A stretch of DNA of 64,000 bases from Macrocystis pyrifera (lineage: Eukaryota > Sar > Phaeophyceae > Laminariales > Laminariaceae): assembly GCA_031763025.1 (NCBI GenBank), contig JASSKH010000016.1, positions 62,001 to 126,000 of the forward strand, in the 5' to 3' direction. The notes below the pieces were generated by a model. The model saw only the letters and a program-made list of their open reading frames with translations, had not been told where the DNA came from and made no database searches. The translations under genes were made by a program, and so were the position numbers. How positions within the stretch are numbered: position 1 is the first letter of the stretch; each line of letters starts with the position of its first letter. Positions 12,421-24,843 of the stretch are shown piece by piece.

Positions 12421-13092
12421 TCCGGCGGACATAACTTGCCTCTTCCCCTACAAGAAACTTTCGTGGTCGTCTGTTCCCATCCACTTCCACCACAAATTAC
12501 GACATTAATCAACAATTTCCGAGTTGTACCAAACTTCAATAGTAATTCCTATATAAATACATGTGTTATCATAAATTGTGCACAAATCTCATCAACAAAT
12601 GAAATACGTACAGAATAGTAGTTGGCGTACCCAGCTTGCAAAATTGGGTATCAACAATTCAACTATTAATCAGTCGAACTCACAGGTGACGTGTTTTCAT
12701 CGTCTTGCGTATATAATACCTTGTCAGTGGTATGAAATTGCTGGGCACCACATTTACTTCTGCTAGAAAAAGCTGTGCTGGTGGTGTTGATCAACAGCAC
12801 GGTTGACGATTAGTTTCTATATACTTTCAAATAAAGGTAGGTACAAATATTACCATCTACGAAAAAGAATGAAAATTACTACCAACTAGTAAGTGTATGC
12901 CTGGTGGTGTTTTTTCTTTTCATTTTTTTTAAAGAATCTTCGTACGTCATATTTCCACTCGCAACTGAAAGCAGAGTATCATCACACAACCCCTGCCACA
13001 GGCTCGCCACCACACACAAACAGCACAGAGACCACTCAACTCACGATCACACCAGTACTGGTGTGACCCAAAACGATTTCAGGTGACATGCC
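12421..13092. other. Left interior of the CAAGG hAT shell
   Basis: AT-rich sequence with no recognised gene. It ends at the 5-bp target site of the nested copia (ATGCC, 13,088-13,092; TTGCC at the other end). It may be remnant cargo or decayed transposase sequence. Confidence 0.5.
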
Positions 13093-13605
13093 TATTGAAA
13101 TATGGACGTTGAGATCCATATCTATGTTGATGTGCAGTCACTTCACACGAGCATACAATGTATCTTATGATAGATGCGGAGAAATACGAAATGCGGCGAG
13201 ACTTGAGTTTGTTCCTTCTTGCCGACGCACTGTATTCAACTTACCTCTATCATACTGATCGTAATGCAGGGTAGTTAGCTTATACCACCATAAGTATCAG
13301 GTAACGTTGCATAGAACGTTATGAGTTTGCTATGCAGAACGTTGCAGGGACATTGCTAGGAACGGTTCAGGGAACCTTGACGGGCTGCTGTAGAATACAC
13401 CTGCCCGTAGCATGGGCATTGTCTCGTGATCAGGTGATGGCATGCCCCACCTTGCTCACTCTTCTTTCTTTCCACATTTGGCCACATAAGCGCCTTTTCC
13501 AAACATTCTCTTTTCTTCATCGCAAGTGATCTTCACAGACACTTCGGTGCCGCCTCTGCATCTCTTCTCATAGAAGACAGAGCCTCGACACGCATCATTT
13601 TTTCA
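13093..13605 (+). repeat. 5' LTR of the young copia
   Basis: 513 bp, starting TATTGAAATATGG and ending TTTTCA. It is about 98-99% identical by eye to 36,145-36,658. Confidence 0.9.
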
Positions 13606-13620
13606 GGTTATGAGCCTCGA
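13606..13620 (+). promoter_or_regulatory. Primer-binding site (initiator-tRNA anticodon-loop type)
   Basis: GGTTATGAGCCTCGA starts at the base after the 5' LTR. Its complement, GGCTCATAACC, is the anticodon stem-loop of initiator-Met tRNA, where CAT is the anticodon. This is the internal half-tRNA priming mode of Drosophila copia, not priming by the tRNA 3' end. Confidence 0.8.
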
Positions 13621-13793
13621 CTTCTAGTCTACCTGCAACGCATCGACTGGCACCACGCTTCGACGTCCCGTTGAGTTCGTCAAGTTCTTCCAAGAAGCTC
13701 AAGAAAAGATCTCACTTTCTCCATTGCGGAGGAATTGTTTCCAAAAACAAATAACAATCAAGCCCCGACTACAGCATCAGCATCAACATCATC

Positions 13794-14927
13794 ATGGGAG
13801 AGTCAACGAAAGCAGCTGATGCGGTGGACAAGCTCGTTCGAGCGGTCGGCGGCAAATTCACGGGACTCAAGTACGACGTATGGAAGCGCACGGCCCAGTC
13901 CGTCATAAGCATGCGTCATTCGGGCATCTCGGACATCCTGGAAGGACGTCCGTGCCCCGAACCCGATTATATTCATCCTCATCCATCATCTACGACGAGA
14001 AGACCTTCACGTGCTGTAACACGCAGCCAGGCCGTTGATGAATCTACTCAGCACACCACGGGGGAAACATCTCCCGTCGGTACACCATCTGGAACGGGAG
14101 CCACACCTCATGCAGATACAGGAGCATCATCTCCACATATACCAACTGTACAAGGAGCCGACATACAGCCTGCGGCACCATCATCGTATTCAGTTTCCTC
14201 GATTCCAGCCTCGACATCAGTTCTGTGGTCTACGCATGACAACATCTCCAATATCGAAGATATCCAAACCTGGCACCGTGACAATCGACTTCTTTACGAC
14301 TTCCTGTTTCTGAGCACTTCGGGAGCAGCGGCGAGCTTTCTTCTTCAATTTAAGCCAAAACAAGGTGAACTCGCGAATGGAAAGGCCGCTTGGGATGGTT
14401 TGGTAAATAAGTACCAAAATTCTACTCGCCAACGCAAGCGCATACTAAAATCTCAACTCTCAAAAATGGTTATGTCAGAGGGGCAAGACCCGGACATATT
14501 CATTAATGAAGTAAACCATTTAAGAGATGAGCTGGTATACATGGGCGAGGTGATAAATGATGACTGCATACTGGATATAGTATTAGAGGGACTCACGGAT
14601 GATTTTGCACAAATCAAGTACAGCGCTGAAGCAGACAATGACTTCTCTCTTGATCAAGCAGTGATTACCATGCGTAACATGTACGCTAATCAAGTTATGC
14701 GCCACGGGCCTTCGCGCAAAGCGAAGGGGCGTGAATCAGCAATGATAACTACAACGACGTCGTCAGCAGTAGTGACCTGTTCACACTGCAAAAAGGCAGG
14801 CCATCGGTTTCAAAATTGTTTTGCACGCAAAAAATCGATGAATGGGAAAAAACCTGCCCATACAACACGAAAACATTCTTGGTGTAGCCTGCATCACACG
14901 GATCGCCATGATAATAGCGACTGTTGA
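13794..14927 (+). CDS. gag-like open frame of the young copia
   Basis: A 377-codon frame starting at the first ATG after the primer site. The N-terminal half is Ser/Thr/Pro-rich. The central part carries the copia gag signature, with spaced Trp residues and a WDGLVNKYQNST-type segment like UBN2/retrotran_gag domains (about residues 185-300). A CX2CX3GHX4C zinc knuckle (CSHCKKAGHRFQNC) lies near residues 326-340. The product would be the nucleocapsid/capsid polyprotein of virus-like particles. This part of the fossil still reads open; the element as a whole is broken. Confidence 0.85.
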   Translation: MGESTKAADAVDKLVRAVGGKFTGLKYDVWKRTAQSVISMRHSGISDILEGRPCPEPDYIHPHPSSTTRRPSRAVTRSQAVDESTQHTTGETSPVGTPSGTGATPHADTGASSPHIPTVQGADIQPAAPSSYSVSSIPASTSVLWSTHDNISNIEDIQTWHRDNRLLYDFLFLSTSGAAASFLLQFKPKQGELANGKAAWDGLVNKYQNSTRQRKRILKSQLSKMVMSEGQDPDIFINEVNHLRDELVYMGEVINDDCILDIVLEGLTDDFAQIKYSAEADNDFSLDQAVITMRNMYANQVMRHGPSRKAKGRESAMITTTTSSAVVTCSHCKKAGHRFQNCFARKKSMNGKKPAHTTRKHSWCSLHHTDRHDNSDC

Positions 14928-15963
14928 GTGCAAAAGCGGGAGCGTGAAAGCGGCAACAGAAGCCGTAGCTTCCGCCCTAGTCAACAAAACGGCCAACGCA
15001 ACAACAGTGGCGCTCACGCCAACACCGCCATCACTCCAAGTTCAACAACGCAAGTGGCAGCTTACAGCCCCGCTACATATGCTCCATCTGCTACTACTAC
15101 TGCTGCAACAACTACAGCTACTTCTACGTCTACCACGACTCCTTCCTCTTCATCTACGCCATCAACACCTCCTGACGGCATCGGCTACTCTTTCATAGCA
15201 GCACCTTCAACCGACATCACTACCAAGTCCATCGACTTCTCCATGACTGCTGACAGCGGCGCCTCCAGCCACTTCATCGATAACCAGCTTTTAGAAGGCA
15301 TCGAAAGTAAAATGGTAGAGTACGTACACCTTGACCCTCCTGTGACAATTAATGTCGCGGGAAACCACCGCCTTTTCGGTATTGGCAAAGGGGTTCTGGT
15401 AGTCAACGTATTGGACCATCTAGGCTCCAATCACTCCGTGCAGCTTCCTGTCACGATCGTACCCGGGCTGGGCCGGCACCTATTTTCGGGGGGAACAGCA
15501 GCGGCGAAGGGAGTCAAGATGGTCATCGCCAAGCATTCTTATCTAGACCTGGGCGACTTCACCGTGCCACTACGCAAGGACAGCCACTGCTCTACTCTGG
15601 ATCATCTTGATCTTACCACAGCAGCGGTAAGCCAAGCAACTGAGACGGCTTTTCCGACCGTGTCGGGCAACAACTTCAAGCCGGAAACTGTTATGGCTGC
15701 TCAAGTAGCTCCTACTGCTCTCTCTGCAACAGTTGGAACTAACATCTGGCATAAGAGGCTAGGACATCCTAACGGGCAAGTTATGGCTAAGGTGAAAAAA
15801 ACATCGCGGAGAGTGGGGTTAACTTTACCGACTCTCTCTCGGCGTGTGATACGTGTAAAATCAACAAAAGCACTCAACAAAATCACCCTACAGCGCGCCC
15901 TGACCCAACCAGTGAACGTCTGAAATTATTCAGTACAGATCTGCTAGGGCCAGTCACACCCAA
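14928..15963 (+). pseudogene. pol N-terminal region: protease, GAG-pre-integrase and integrase start
   Basis: It follows gag directly. A Ser/Thr/Pro linker leads to the copia aspartic protease motif TADSGASSHF near 15,250, with the LPVTIVPGLGRHLFS segment downstream. The GAG-pre-integrase signature WHKRLGHPN comes near 15,749, followed by a short integrase start (LFSTDLLGPVTP). This is part of a broken fossil. Confidence 0.85.
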
Positions 15964-16209
15964 AGCTATTGTGGGGGGCACAGCTACATGGCAAAGTACA
16001 CGGATCAGCCTGAGCCGCCTGCCGTTTTCCCAACGACAGACGCCTCGGGGGGAATAGAAACAGAGATTTCCAACTTCGAGTCGGACAAGGACACCGATTT
16101 CGTGGATGACTACCACAACATCGACAACGGCATCACATCTCTGGAAGCGAACGACTTCACGAACACCACTGGCGGTAAGGTCAACAACACATCACGCTTC
16201 AAGCCGATT

Positions 16210-16540
16210 TCAATGCGGCTAAGGTCATCTACTTCAGCTGATCAAGAAGCATCTTCAGGATCTTTAAGATTTTATCGGACAACAGAGGCGCTCTCCACCT
16301 TGCTGCTAATGGAAACTACTCAAATCGCAGCAAGCATATCGCCATCCGCTATGCGGCACTCAGAGACTGGATCAAAGAAAAAAGGATCATCATCGACTTT
16401 ATTTCTTCGAAAGATCAAATAAGTGATGTCTTGACCAAATTCTGCGAAAAGCTCACCTTCAGCAACATCTGCACCAAAGTTCGCGAACAAGGCTCGCAGC
16501 CATCCAGTCAGGCCCCAACTCCTCGAAGTCTCAGCTGAAG
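16210..16540 (+). pseudogene. RNase H C-terminal remnant of the young copia
   Basis: A frame here carries the conserved end of copia RNase H: SKHIAIRYAALRDWI, an IIIDFISSKDQISDVLTK segment, then a Cys/Ser-rich tail. This is the usual C-terminus of copia pol. It belongs to the fossil at 13,093-36,658. Confidence 0.8.
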
Positions 16541-17017
16541 CTCCGGTCCGCAACATGGTTTTCAGGGATGACTACTACATGGACAATCTGAGCTTGAGCC
16601 ACAATCTTTGCCCAATCTTGGCAAGTCTAAAATAACACGGGGCAGTTGACGCCAGCTATCTTCCAATCAAATGGCTGAAATAACGCGAACGACGGGAGCC
16701 ATCTTCCAATAAAATCGCTGTATTAACGGGAACCACGGGAACCACGTGAAATCACGCCGCACACAAACTAGAAGAAGAAAGACACAGCTCGCAGCTCGCA
16801 CACCCGCAGTCACGCGACGATTGACCTTCGATCTCGACATATACTCCACCCATGGTCAACGAACTTGGTACCGAGCAAGGCCAATGAGTGTTAATTATGG
16901 CCTGGGAGGTATAATTGGAATCCGTCGTCTAGGGGGCGAGAGGTTGGCCGCGGCGTCCTATGCTCTTCGTCAGAGCTTTCAAAAGTTCTGTTTCGTGCCA
17001 ACGGAGAGGAATCGAGA

Positions 17018-17431
17018 GTTTTTGTCGTCTGTTTTCTACATACCAGCTGCCAATTATGTCTTTAGTAGACGCCTGGCCCACCCACGCCACATATCACCGA
17101 CCGAGGTGCGAGAACTGTGATACTAGTGTGGGTCGGAGCCTATAACCAGCGCACTTCATTCAGAGTTCGTGACGTAATCGTTGGGTTTGTCGATCGATGT
17201 CAAACCTGAGAAATTGCCTATTTTTTGCCATCGGTGAGGGGTAGAGATTTTTTGTCGTCTGTCTTCTACAGACCAGTGCCAAAATGTTTTTTTATCAGAC
17301 GCCTGGTCAGCCCGCGCCACATATCACCGACCGAGGTGTGAGCACTGTGACACTAGGCTGGGTCGGAGACCTTAACCAGCGCATTCCGTTCAGATTTCAT
17401 GACGGTGTCGTTGGTTTTGTCGATCGATGTC
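17018..17431. repeat. Tandem duplication, period 230 bp, in the copia 3' region
   Basis: Copy 1 (17,018-17,201) and copy 2 (17,248-17,431) share GTCGTCTGT at one end, CGCCACATATCACCGACCGA in the middle and GTCGATCGATGTC at the other end. They lie in the non-coding part of the young copia, downstream of its RNase H remnant. Confidence 0.85.
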
Positions 17432-17611
17432 TGCCGAGGATTCTCATAAAAGTTGGCTCTAGTCACTGGGAATGACAATACATGGCTCCAGTCAATGAGA
17501 ATGACTATCATTGGGGACTCACTCAAGATTTTTGGTAAGGAATGCTTGACCCCACGTACGTGTAAAAAAATTGTAGAAATTACCGCCTCTGGTATTTTAC
17601 GAAACCCCAGA

Positions 17612-17735
17612 TTCCGGCACACAGATTGTGCCGGACACAGCGCAGCAGGACACCGCAGAGCCCACAAAGGGTCAGGAACTATCCAGCACCACGGAGGCGA
17701 CGTCGTGCACGAAGATTTTTTGGAAATCGTTCAAG
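17612..17735 (+). CDS. Candidate exon near the left end of element L
   Basis: A Thr/Ser/Gln-rich frame (DTAQQDTAEPTKGQ, then SSTTEATS) ends at KSFK with a GTGAGC splice donor at 17,736. Copy R keeps both the frame and the donor (34,317 and leftward on the minus strand, APTKSQEPSSTTSATSSTK). The upstream limit is uncertain and I recognise no family. A shared frame and donor in two diverged copies suggest a once-functional exon of the element. Confidence 0.4.
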
Positions 17736-19570
17736 GTGAGCGGAGAAAATAGAAAAAAACTACGTCGGCCTCGAAAGCGGTGATGCAGCATGGCTTGGAC
17801 GTCAGGCCACCGCCCTCGTCCCTTTGAGGTTCCCGTTCGCCGTTTCTTCTTGGGTGTGACAGCCAGCTTACTGCTGAATGTGCTCCAACCATTTTTTCGG
17901 CGAATGACTGCAACCAAGACGTGGATGTTGTCCGAGATGTAGCAAGATTGTTCAAAATCGTAACTTTCCGCATGTTTAACTACAACAGCAGTACAATCTC
18001 AGCATCGAGTACTCGTAACTCGTGCGAGTTCAGTGTGGACGACTGCTGTAGTACGACCAGGTATATGTATGTACTGATGAGATGTAGGCCGTCATCCTCA
18101 TGTCTCTACGGAAGAAATCCAACCGCAGCAGCAGCTGAAGGGCACTTCGAGGTTGTGGTTGGCGTGTTAATGTACATCGCGACGTTGCAGCAGTGTCAGT
18201 GTTAACCGTCAGTGTGTCGAACCACGACTCGACCGGCAAATTGCTCGTGATTATCACATATCAGATATCCTACATACCGGGCTGGAGATAACTTGGGCGC
18301 GAGACGATGGAGTCACCATCGAAGGTTGGGATGGGATGAGACGAACCATGGAGAGACCTGAGCTCGATGCGGCCACACTGGGGGAAGGCAAAGAAGGGGG
18401 GTCGGCACTCCGTTCTGGTGACGTGCGTTTAGAGACAGTGAGTGTCGTGTGTATCGATAGGTCGACTGCAACTTTTCACACCTCGGACAGATCGTGATCT
18501 ATGTACAGCAGTAGATCATCTATCTACCGTTAGTAGTTCCTCATCTTCCGTCGTGATAGGTTTTGCAGGATCTGTATTGCACAGACCCAGCCCAGGAAAC
18601 ATGTGCTACTTCGTTCATATGTTATGGTTCGGGCCCAGCTACATGAGGTAGATATTACAGGATCGGTAATAGATCTGCCTTGAAAGAACTAGAGTATATC
18701 ATCAACTGGGAATCGATGATCTGTCCGAGGCGCGCAAGGTTTGGTTTATGGTGGAGTCAAGACCCACTGATCCGCGCCTGCACATAACGTTGCAAGACGT
18801 TTTGTCAAATTAAGATAAACTCCTTCAATATCGCTCACGCTATGATCACAGTACGCTGCAGAAACCGACGAAGTGAAGTGCATGGTTCAACAGGACGGCG
18901 GGGACGACGGGGTCAGCGAGGACGACGGGGTCAGCGAGGACAGCGGGGTCAGAGGTTAGTCGTGATACACAATCTGTGATCCGGGAAGAGATTTGACCAT
19001 CGAAGGACTGCGCGCAACGTCGTAGATTGCGAAGTCTTAATCTCACGGGGGCATGCTAACCGTAACCTCCACGATTGACAAACGTACGTCGAAATGCCTC
19101 TATATTCTCATTGGCGGAGATGCAACCCCTTCGTTACTTCTTGATGTTTTTCCATGCAGATACTTACTATCGACGACGATGAATAAATAGAAGAGGGAGA
19201 AGAGTACGTGCAGCCCCTGCCGAACTGCAGGGCGCCCCTTGGGATGGTTGGGAACCGGAGACGGGGACGGAAGCGTCGGAAGGCAGTCCGGATGATCGAG
19301 AGGGGAAGGCGCACACGAAGGTACCGTAGTACGCTAGTGGACGCCTCAGGGGGCGTGATTTTCTTTCGAGCTTGTGATATTCCGAGCCTGAAAAGGCGAC
19401 CCGGGGCGTTTACCATGCGGTCGGGGCGTAGTTTGGAAGCAATACGCGTAGTGGTATGCTGCATTATGCCAGCGGGTGCGGTATAGTGGCAGCACATCCA
19501 GCGGACGAAACACAGCTACAAAAAGAAAAAAAAGGCCGCCACCCATATCCCCGAAGCCACTCACCCCTCT

Positions 19571-19845
19571 ACGAACCCAGTCACCCAGTCACCCACCCAC
19601 CAACTCATCGACCCATCCACCCATCAACTTATCAACCCACCCGCCATGTCCTACAGCAGTACAGCAGTAGGTGCAGCAGTAGATGAGTGCCCAGTTCGTA
19701 CGTAGCAGCACCATGGTCCAGTGGTGGAAGCACAAGCGGAGTAAACAAAACAGTAAAAACACGGCAACTACCCACAACCACGAATCCACTCGCCCACATA
19801 CTTACCTACCCACACACCCACGCACGCACCAACTCACCCACCATG
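19571..19845. repeat. CCCACC-rich minisatellite in element L
   Basis: Degenerate CCCACYCAYC runs at about 19,571-19,646 and 19,788-19,845. Copy R has the complementary GGTGGGTGAGT runs near 31,520-31,560 and 31,720-31,820. Confidence 0.65.
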
Positions 19846-20137
19846 CACTACATCATTAGGTACAGCGTTAGACATGTTGGTTCATATCGCGCTTGTTCCT
19901 GTATTGTACTGTGAGTTCCGTTTATTTTTCCATACTCCGCCATGCTGGGGAGAGCGGCCCGCCCCCGGGAGGGTGCCTTTTCACGCACCCCGTTCGCCAA
20001 CTCCTTCAGCGGGGACTGCCAAGTGGAGTGGACGCAGCACGGTCGCGATGCCGCGAGCGGCCAGGAGACGCACGATAGAGCCGCTGCACCGCGTTCAAGA
20101 CTGAAGCCGGCGTAGCTGTGACGATCGGAAACGATGT

Positions 20138-20170
<33 letters not shown>

Positions 20171-20913
20171 CGAGCAGTAGTGATGACCACTCAAACTCAT
20201 ATGTTGCCATTATTTTGGTGATGCGTGAAACACATATAGACATTGACATGTATCAGGACACGTCAACATTTGTATGCATCCCACCTTGTTTGCATCGGAA
20301 ACAGCTCCATTCCCCTTCCTGCCACGACATCCGAACCTGACCCCAGGGCGTTTACCCCAATAATTTGAAAGGGCGAGGGGGGGGTGGGAGGCGTCTGCTG
20401 TGTCACCGGGGCTTTTTCAAGAAGAGTAAGTTTTTTTTCTCTATATTGGTGTCGTTTTCCCTGAAAAGACGCCCCATTGGTTTGCTCCTGGCGTGGTGTT
20501 TACAATCATTATTACGGTAGACGACGTGATTACGTCTTTTTTGTGAATACTTGGACTATGGCTTGTGACGGCTGCACAGAAATATGCTTGCTTACTGACG
20601 CTTTGCGCTCCGGTTAACATAGCTTTGCACAGCCACGACAACTTGTTCACAGAAAGTCGGCGTGATCAACTGTGTTGTTGCTGTCGTCTTTTTTTTTCTG
20701 TGCCAGGTATATATATATATATATTGTCCCATTGTGAGACAGAGCCATGCCCAAATGGAGGAAGGAATATCGACAGGCTCCCTACGGAAAGGGAGGTCAT
20801 TACACGAGTGACCGAAGGAGTTAAGGCAAACTGTCAAGGGCGCAAGAGATTTCTGGTGCCCTTAGCTACGAACCTCGGCCTGGCCATGGTACAGAGGTTC
20901 GTCATTTCAAAGT

Positions 20914-21129
20914 TTGACTGTTGCTCACATTCGGGAGTATATTTTGAAGTGTGGCGTCAAACCGCCACCCTCTATTAAGAAGTCTGGTCTGCAATCGCTG
21001 TTGCGCCAGATGGCACCGGGTATTGGCCGGGATACCGATTCGGAGGCTGAGGAAGGCACAACCAATGCCGCGGGGGTGGAAATTACGGCCGGCACTAGCG
21101 AAGCCGGTGTCGACGAGAAAACGGACTAG
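20914..21129 (+). CDS. SAP-like short frame in element L
   Basis: 71 codons with an AHIREYILKCGVKPP segment, then KKSGLQSLLRQM and an acidic Thr/Glu-rich tail. The spacing of HIREYILKCG and GLQSLL resembles a SAP DNA-binding motif, which is a weak match by eye. Copy R encodes the same peptide on the minus strand (within 30,233-30,493), with conservative changes and a similar stop position. A second frame just upstream (about 20,770-20,910, REVITRVTEGVKANCQGRK) is also shared. It may be an exon of a multi-exon element gene. Function is unknown. Confidence 0.4.
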   Translation: MTVAHIREYILKCGVKPPPSIKKSGLQSLLRQMAPGIGRDTDSEAEEGTTNAAGVEITAGTSEAGVDEKTD

Positions 21130-21718
21130 CTGTCTTCGATCTGGTTAATATTTGTCGTCGTGTACAGCAGTAGGTGGTGATGGGCACGAATATTTTTGTC
21201 GACACCCAAAACTATCGCATAACGCAGAGGTAGTTGTGATGGTCGTTGCAGTCGTGTTTTCAACCCCCCTCATTATGTTGCTGTTGCCTTGCTTGGTAAG
21301 TTTTCGGCTGCCCCTCCCCCTGCGCCGAACCCTCGCAGTAATATGTGAAGCTTGTTATTTGAGGGGCATTCTTACTGTTTTTTTTATTCCAAGGCTAAAT
21401 TGTGGTGCAGAAATTTCATTTCGTCGTGCATAATAGATAGCGGGCCTTGCCTCGAAATCGGATCGAACGCCGTGGTCGCCAATACATTAGCCGGAGGAGG
21501 ATCAAGGGAAGAGTGTGGAGATTTGGCGGGGCACTGATAAAGATACGACATTCAACTGGCCTCTCCTTCAATGACACTGCCCCTCTCCCCCCCTCACCCC
21601 CTCGTAAGCTTCTGTATGTCCATCTGGTACTCACGAGGTAGAGCGGATTGATGTTATTATATAGTGATTGATATATGTTATTTTGTTGCTCCGTTCGTTT
21701 CCGTTTGTATTTACTGTA

Positions 21719-21796
21719 CGAGTCGATATCACATTGTATGAGATGACCGACCTGGCATTCTGTGACGTGGCTCGACTTCCGTACAATTGCCGAGAG
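21719..21796 (+). CDS. Short codon-conserved block in element L
   Basis: 26 codons including MTDLAFCDVARLPYNCRE. Copy R has the same block on the minus strand at 29,622-29,699. Of nine nucleotide differences, six are third-position silent changes, the pattern expected of a past coding constraint. The family is unrecognised, and the frame is not conserved beyond this block. Confidence 0.4.
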
Positions 21797-22118
21797 ACTG
21801 CCGTGCGAAAATTGTTGCGCTTAGTGAGGACTCATTGTGGTGCAGAAATCGTAATTTACGAAAGTACGTGCTCCTTAATTTGATACTATTAATACAAGAC
21901 TTGCAAGCCAGAACACATCGACCAAGCCAAGCAGTGTACCTGTATCATTGCAAGCAATGACGCAACATCAACCGAGCATTCATGATAGTACGTAGTGATC
22001 ATTCTTTCATGTAAGCCACTCCCTACTCCCCCCCCCCTCCCCTCCAACGCCAACCCAGTACCCCCCCCCCCCCCACACAGTAAATCTCAACACAACTGCA
22101 AGACATTGAAAGCCGAGA

Positions 22119-22466
22119 TTGCGTCAACCGAGTCAATCAGTCCATGTTGAACACTTGCTTAAATTGTTTTCGCTTGCATCATATTCGAAACAATGCAAAA
22201 CCGCGTGCGTGCAAGCTAATAAAATAGATGAATCATGCCAAGGTCAAAACATAAGCCATGAGGTCTTGCTCGTCTTGGTAGACGGGTTGTCCGTCTTTGA
22301 CTTAGAAACACTCTCGATGTCGCCAGAGGGCTTCTTGCGCGGCAGGGTTCCGTTGACCCACAGCGCCTCCATGACCGTCTGGAAAAGTTACAGCGAACCC
22401 AAAAGGGGAGGCAAGGAAAGGGGAAGGGAAGGGCGTGCAAACAAGGGGGAGGGAGGGGTGGGGTAG
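22119..22466 (+). CDS. 115-codon frame shared by elements L and R
   Basis: It starts with MRQPSQ and ends in a Gly/Arg/Glu-rich low-complexity tail. Copy R has a frame of the same length on the minus strand (27,936-28,283), including SYSKQCKT, CQGQN and LFDLETLS. No family is recognised. The opposite strand is also partly open, so the coding strand is uncertain. Confidence 0.35.
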   Translation: MRQPSQSVHVEHLLKLFSLASYSKQCKTACVQANKIDESCQGQNISHEVLLVLVDGLSVFDLETLSMSPEGFLRGRVPLTHSASMTVWKSYSEPKRGGKERGREGRANKGEGGVG

Positions 22467-23663
22467 GTGGGCATCAGGGACTGTCGCAGAGGTAGTTTGG
22501 TCCCAGTACGGGAGCGTGTTAACTGTATCTATTTCCCCCCCGGATGACTGAGATGGCAATACTAATGCAGCGATACTACAGTAGTTTACCAAATTTACTG
22601 GACGCGGGACATCGGGCTACAGTAAACCACGGCCGTGTTGCTAGCATAATAATACGTGATGCATTTAAGGAAAATAATACATTACGCATTGGCCCATAAA
22701 AAATACTTCATCCAGTGAGGTGTATCCCTTTGACCGATTGCCGGGTACTCGCGAGTAATACCCGTCTCCCAAATAATTTTCGCGGATAAAAGTAGCACTT
22801 GGCGTTTGTTTTTTTTTTTTAATCCTCTGGCGGATTGGTAAACATAAGCTCAAGCTCACCATACTTTCACGTTCAAATCGTGTCTTGTCAATTTAACCCA
22901 TAGCTCCCGTTGCGAAGCGCGTTTCATTTGCCCCCCCGGGTACTCGTTCGTGTACTCGCTGTTGGAGATGCTGTCGTCCGTCTTTTATGACGAGAAGACG
23001 TAAACGAGCTGTGACACGCAGCGTGGTCGTTGATTGTTCGGCTACTCAGACTTGCTCGGGGGGAAACAAATACGTCAGCTGCGAATTCGACTGAAGCAGT
23101 GATTGATATTCAACTTTGAAAAGTGCGCGACACCTCAGATGCGCACAATTGACGTTCGATAACCCTTTCGGCTTTTGGGGCCCCATGGTATCGACACCTC
23201 CTCCCCTCGCAAAGAGCACCACAAGAAATTTAGCCGTAGAAAAAACGAGAAGTAAGAAACTCGATACCGACGTTTGTATAGGGAACACGCTTCTCAAACG
23301 AATAATCTATCAATAACTTTGAACCAATTGATCTGCTTCTGATCAGAGGGCCGGTACCGTATGCTACTGTAGTCATAACCAAAATAACGACTTTTTATTG
23401 AAACCTTACCAAGCATCCAAGCAAGTGTGCAAACCTGGCAAGATACAATCTGTGTCCCACCCTGTTATCCTCGCAGTATCACGAGTCCGAACAGGTGTCG
23501 CGCACCTACTCCAGCGACCCGGGCTGGTTGACGTTGTTGATATACCTGGTATCACTTTATACAATAGTCATTTTTTTGCGACATGTTGACCCTCTCACTC
23601 ACGTCTTTTTTCATGCCATACTGCTGTAGTACTCGCGCAAATTATTTGTGCGCACATCATGTA

Positions 23664-23949
23664 ACTCCAAGTAAGGGAATGCTCAGGCTGGAAAAAAGTG
23701 TGCGTTCTACTCGTATAAAGGCTCCCGATTCACTTGTTTTTCTTTAAATCTCGGGCTGGTTTCTTTTTACTGCTTGTGGCAAGTCCTATTATAAATCGGA
23801 CAGATCACTCCAAGTAAGGGAATGCTCAGGCTGGAAAAAAGGGTGCGTTCTACTCGTATAAAGGCTCCCGATTCACTTGTTTTTCTTTAAATCTCGGACT
23901 GGTTTCTTTTTACTGCTTGTGGCAAGTCCTATTATAAATCGGACAGATC
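23664..23949 (+). repeat. 143-bp perfect-like tandem duplication in element L
   Basis: ACTCCAAGTAAGGGAATGCT starts one unit at 23,664 and the next at 23,807. The units are almost identical. Copy R has a single diverged version (about 26,690-26,835), so this duplication is recent and private to L. Confidence 0.9.
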
Positions 23950-24843
23950 ACGACCTCCAGTAGTAATAGATTATCTACAGTAGGTCCGCTATGGTATGTT
24001 TGGGAATATCTGTACAGTATATATCCCAAACAGGAAAAAAATCGTACTCGTAGAGATCAAACAGGTTACACGGCTCCCACCCGCCAATATGAGCTGGCTA
24101 CACTACAGATCAGGCTTTTGGCTGCTCTCTGAAAAGTCTACCCTCGGGTGGATCATTCGTGTGGAAATCGATGACCGGTCCGATATGCTTTTTCCAAGTC
24201 TGTCCCCCAAAACGCAGCGGGTTCAGTTTTTACGGGGATAATAATAGAAACAAGACGAAGTCCTCGTATCTCTCGTGCTCGTAAATCTTGCTACCTCGTA
24301 CCTCTGGACAAAAATATGTGGACTACTGTTGTTGTCACCTGCGGCGTCCATGCCTGCTGTAGTACTGGTCCAAGAGGACCCGCCCTCTACCGGCCACTCT
24401 GTCACAGCCGTCGCCCTCTGAGCGGAAGCTTTCACTGAATCAATGATGATGCTGCTCTCCAGCGCCGTCCCCAAAAACACTGGCCAAGGCGTCAGGTGAC
24501 ATCTCCAACTGGCCGCCTTCAGGTACCGGTTCGCTCCTGTCGCGCACGAGAATTCGGTCAAGCCGCTGCTGTTGTATATGGATCCTGTAGGAAGTATTCC
24601 TGGTATACGAACACGTACTGTTGTACCGTATGTACAGGCAGTATACGTGCAATAACAGACACAGGCGTCAATCAGTGATGAAATACGAATTTTGAATTTT
24701 GAATATTATGTATGGGTTGTGGGCCGCACTTCGTCGAGATATCGTAATTTAGAACAAAACGTTCAAGCAGATATCAAGTTTGCATCGTGTGGAGTATCGT
24801 TTCTCAAACGGAAACTTGCGCCAATTAACAAGCCGTCCTGACT

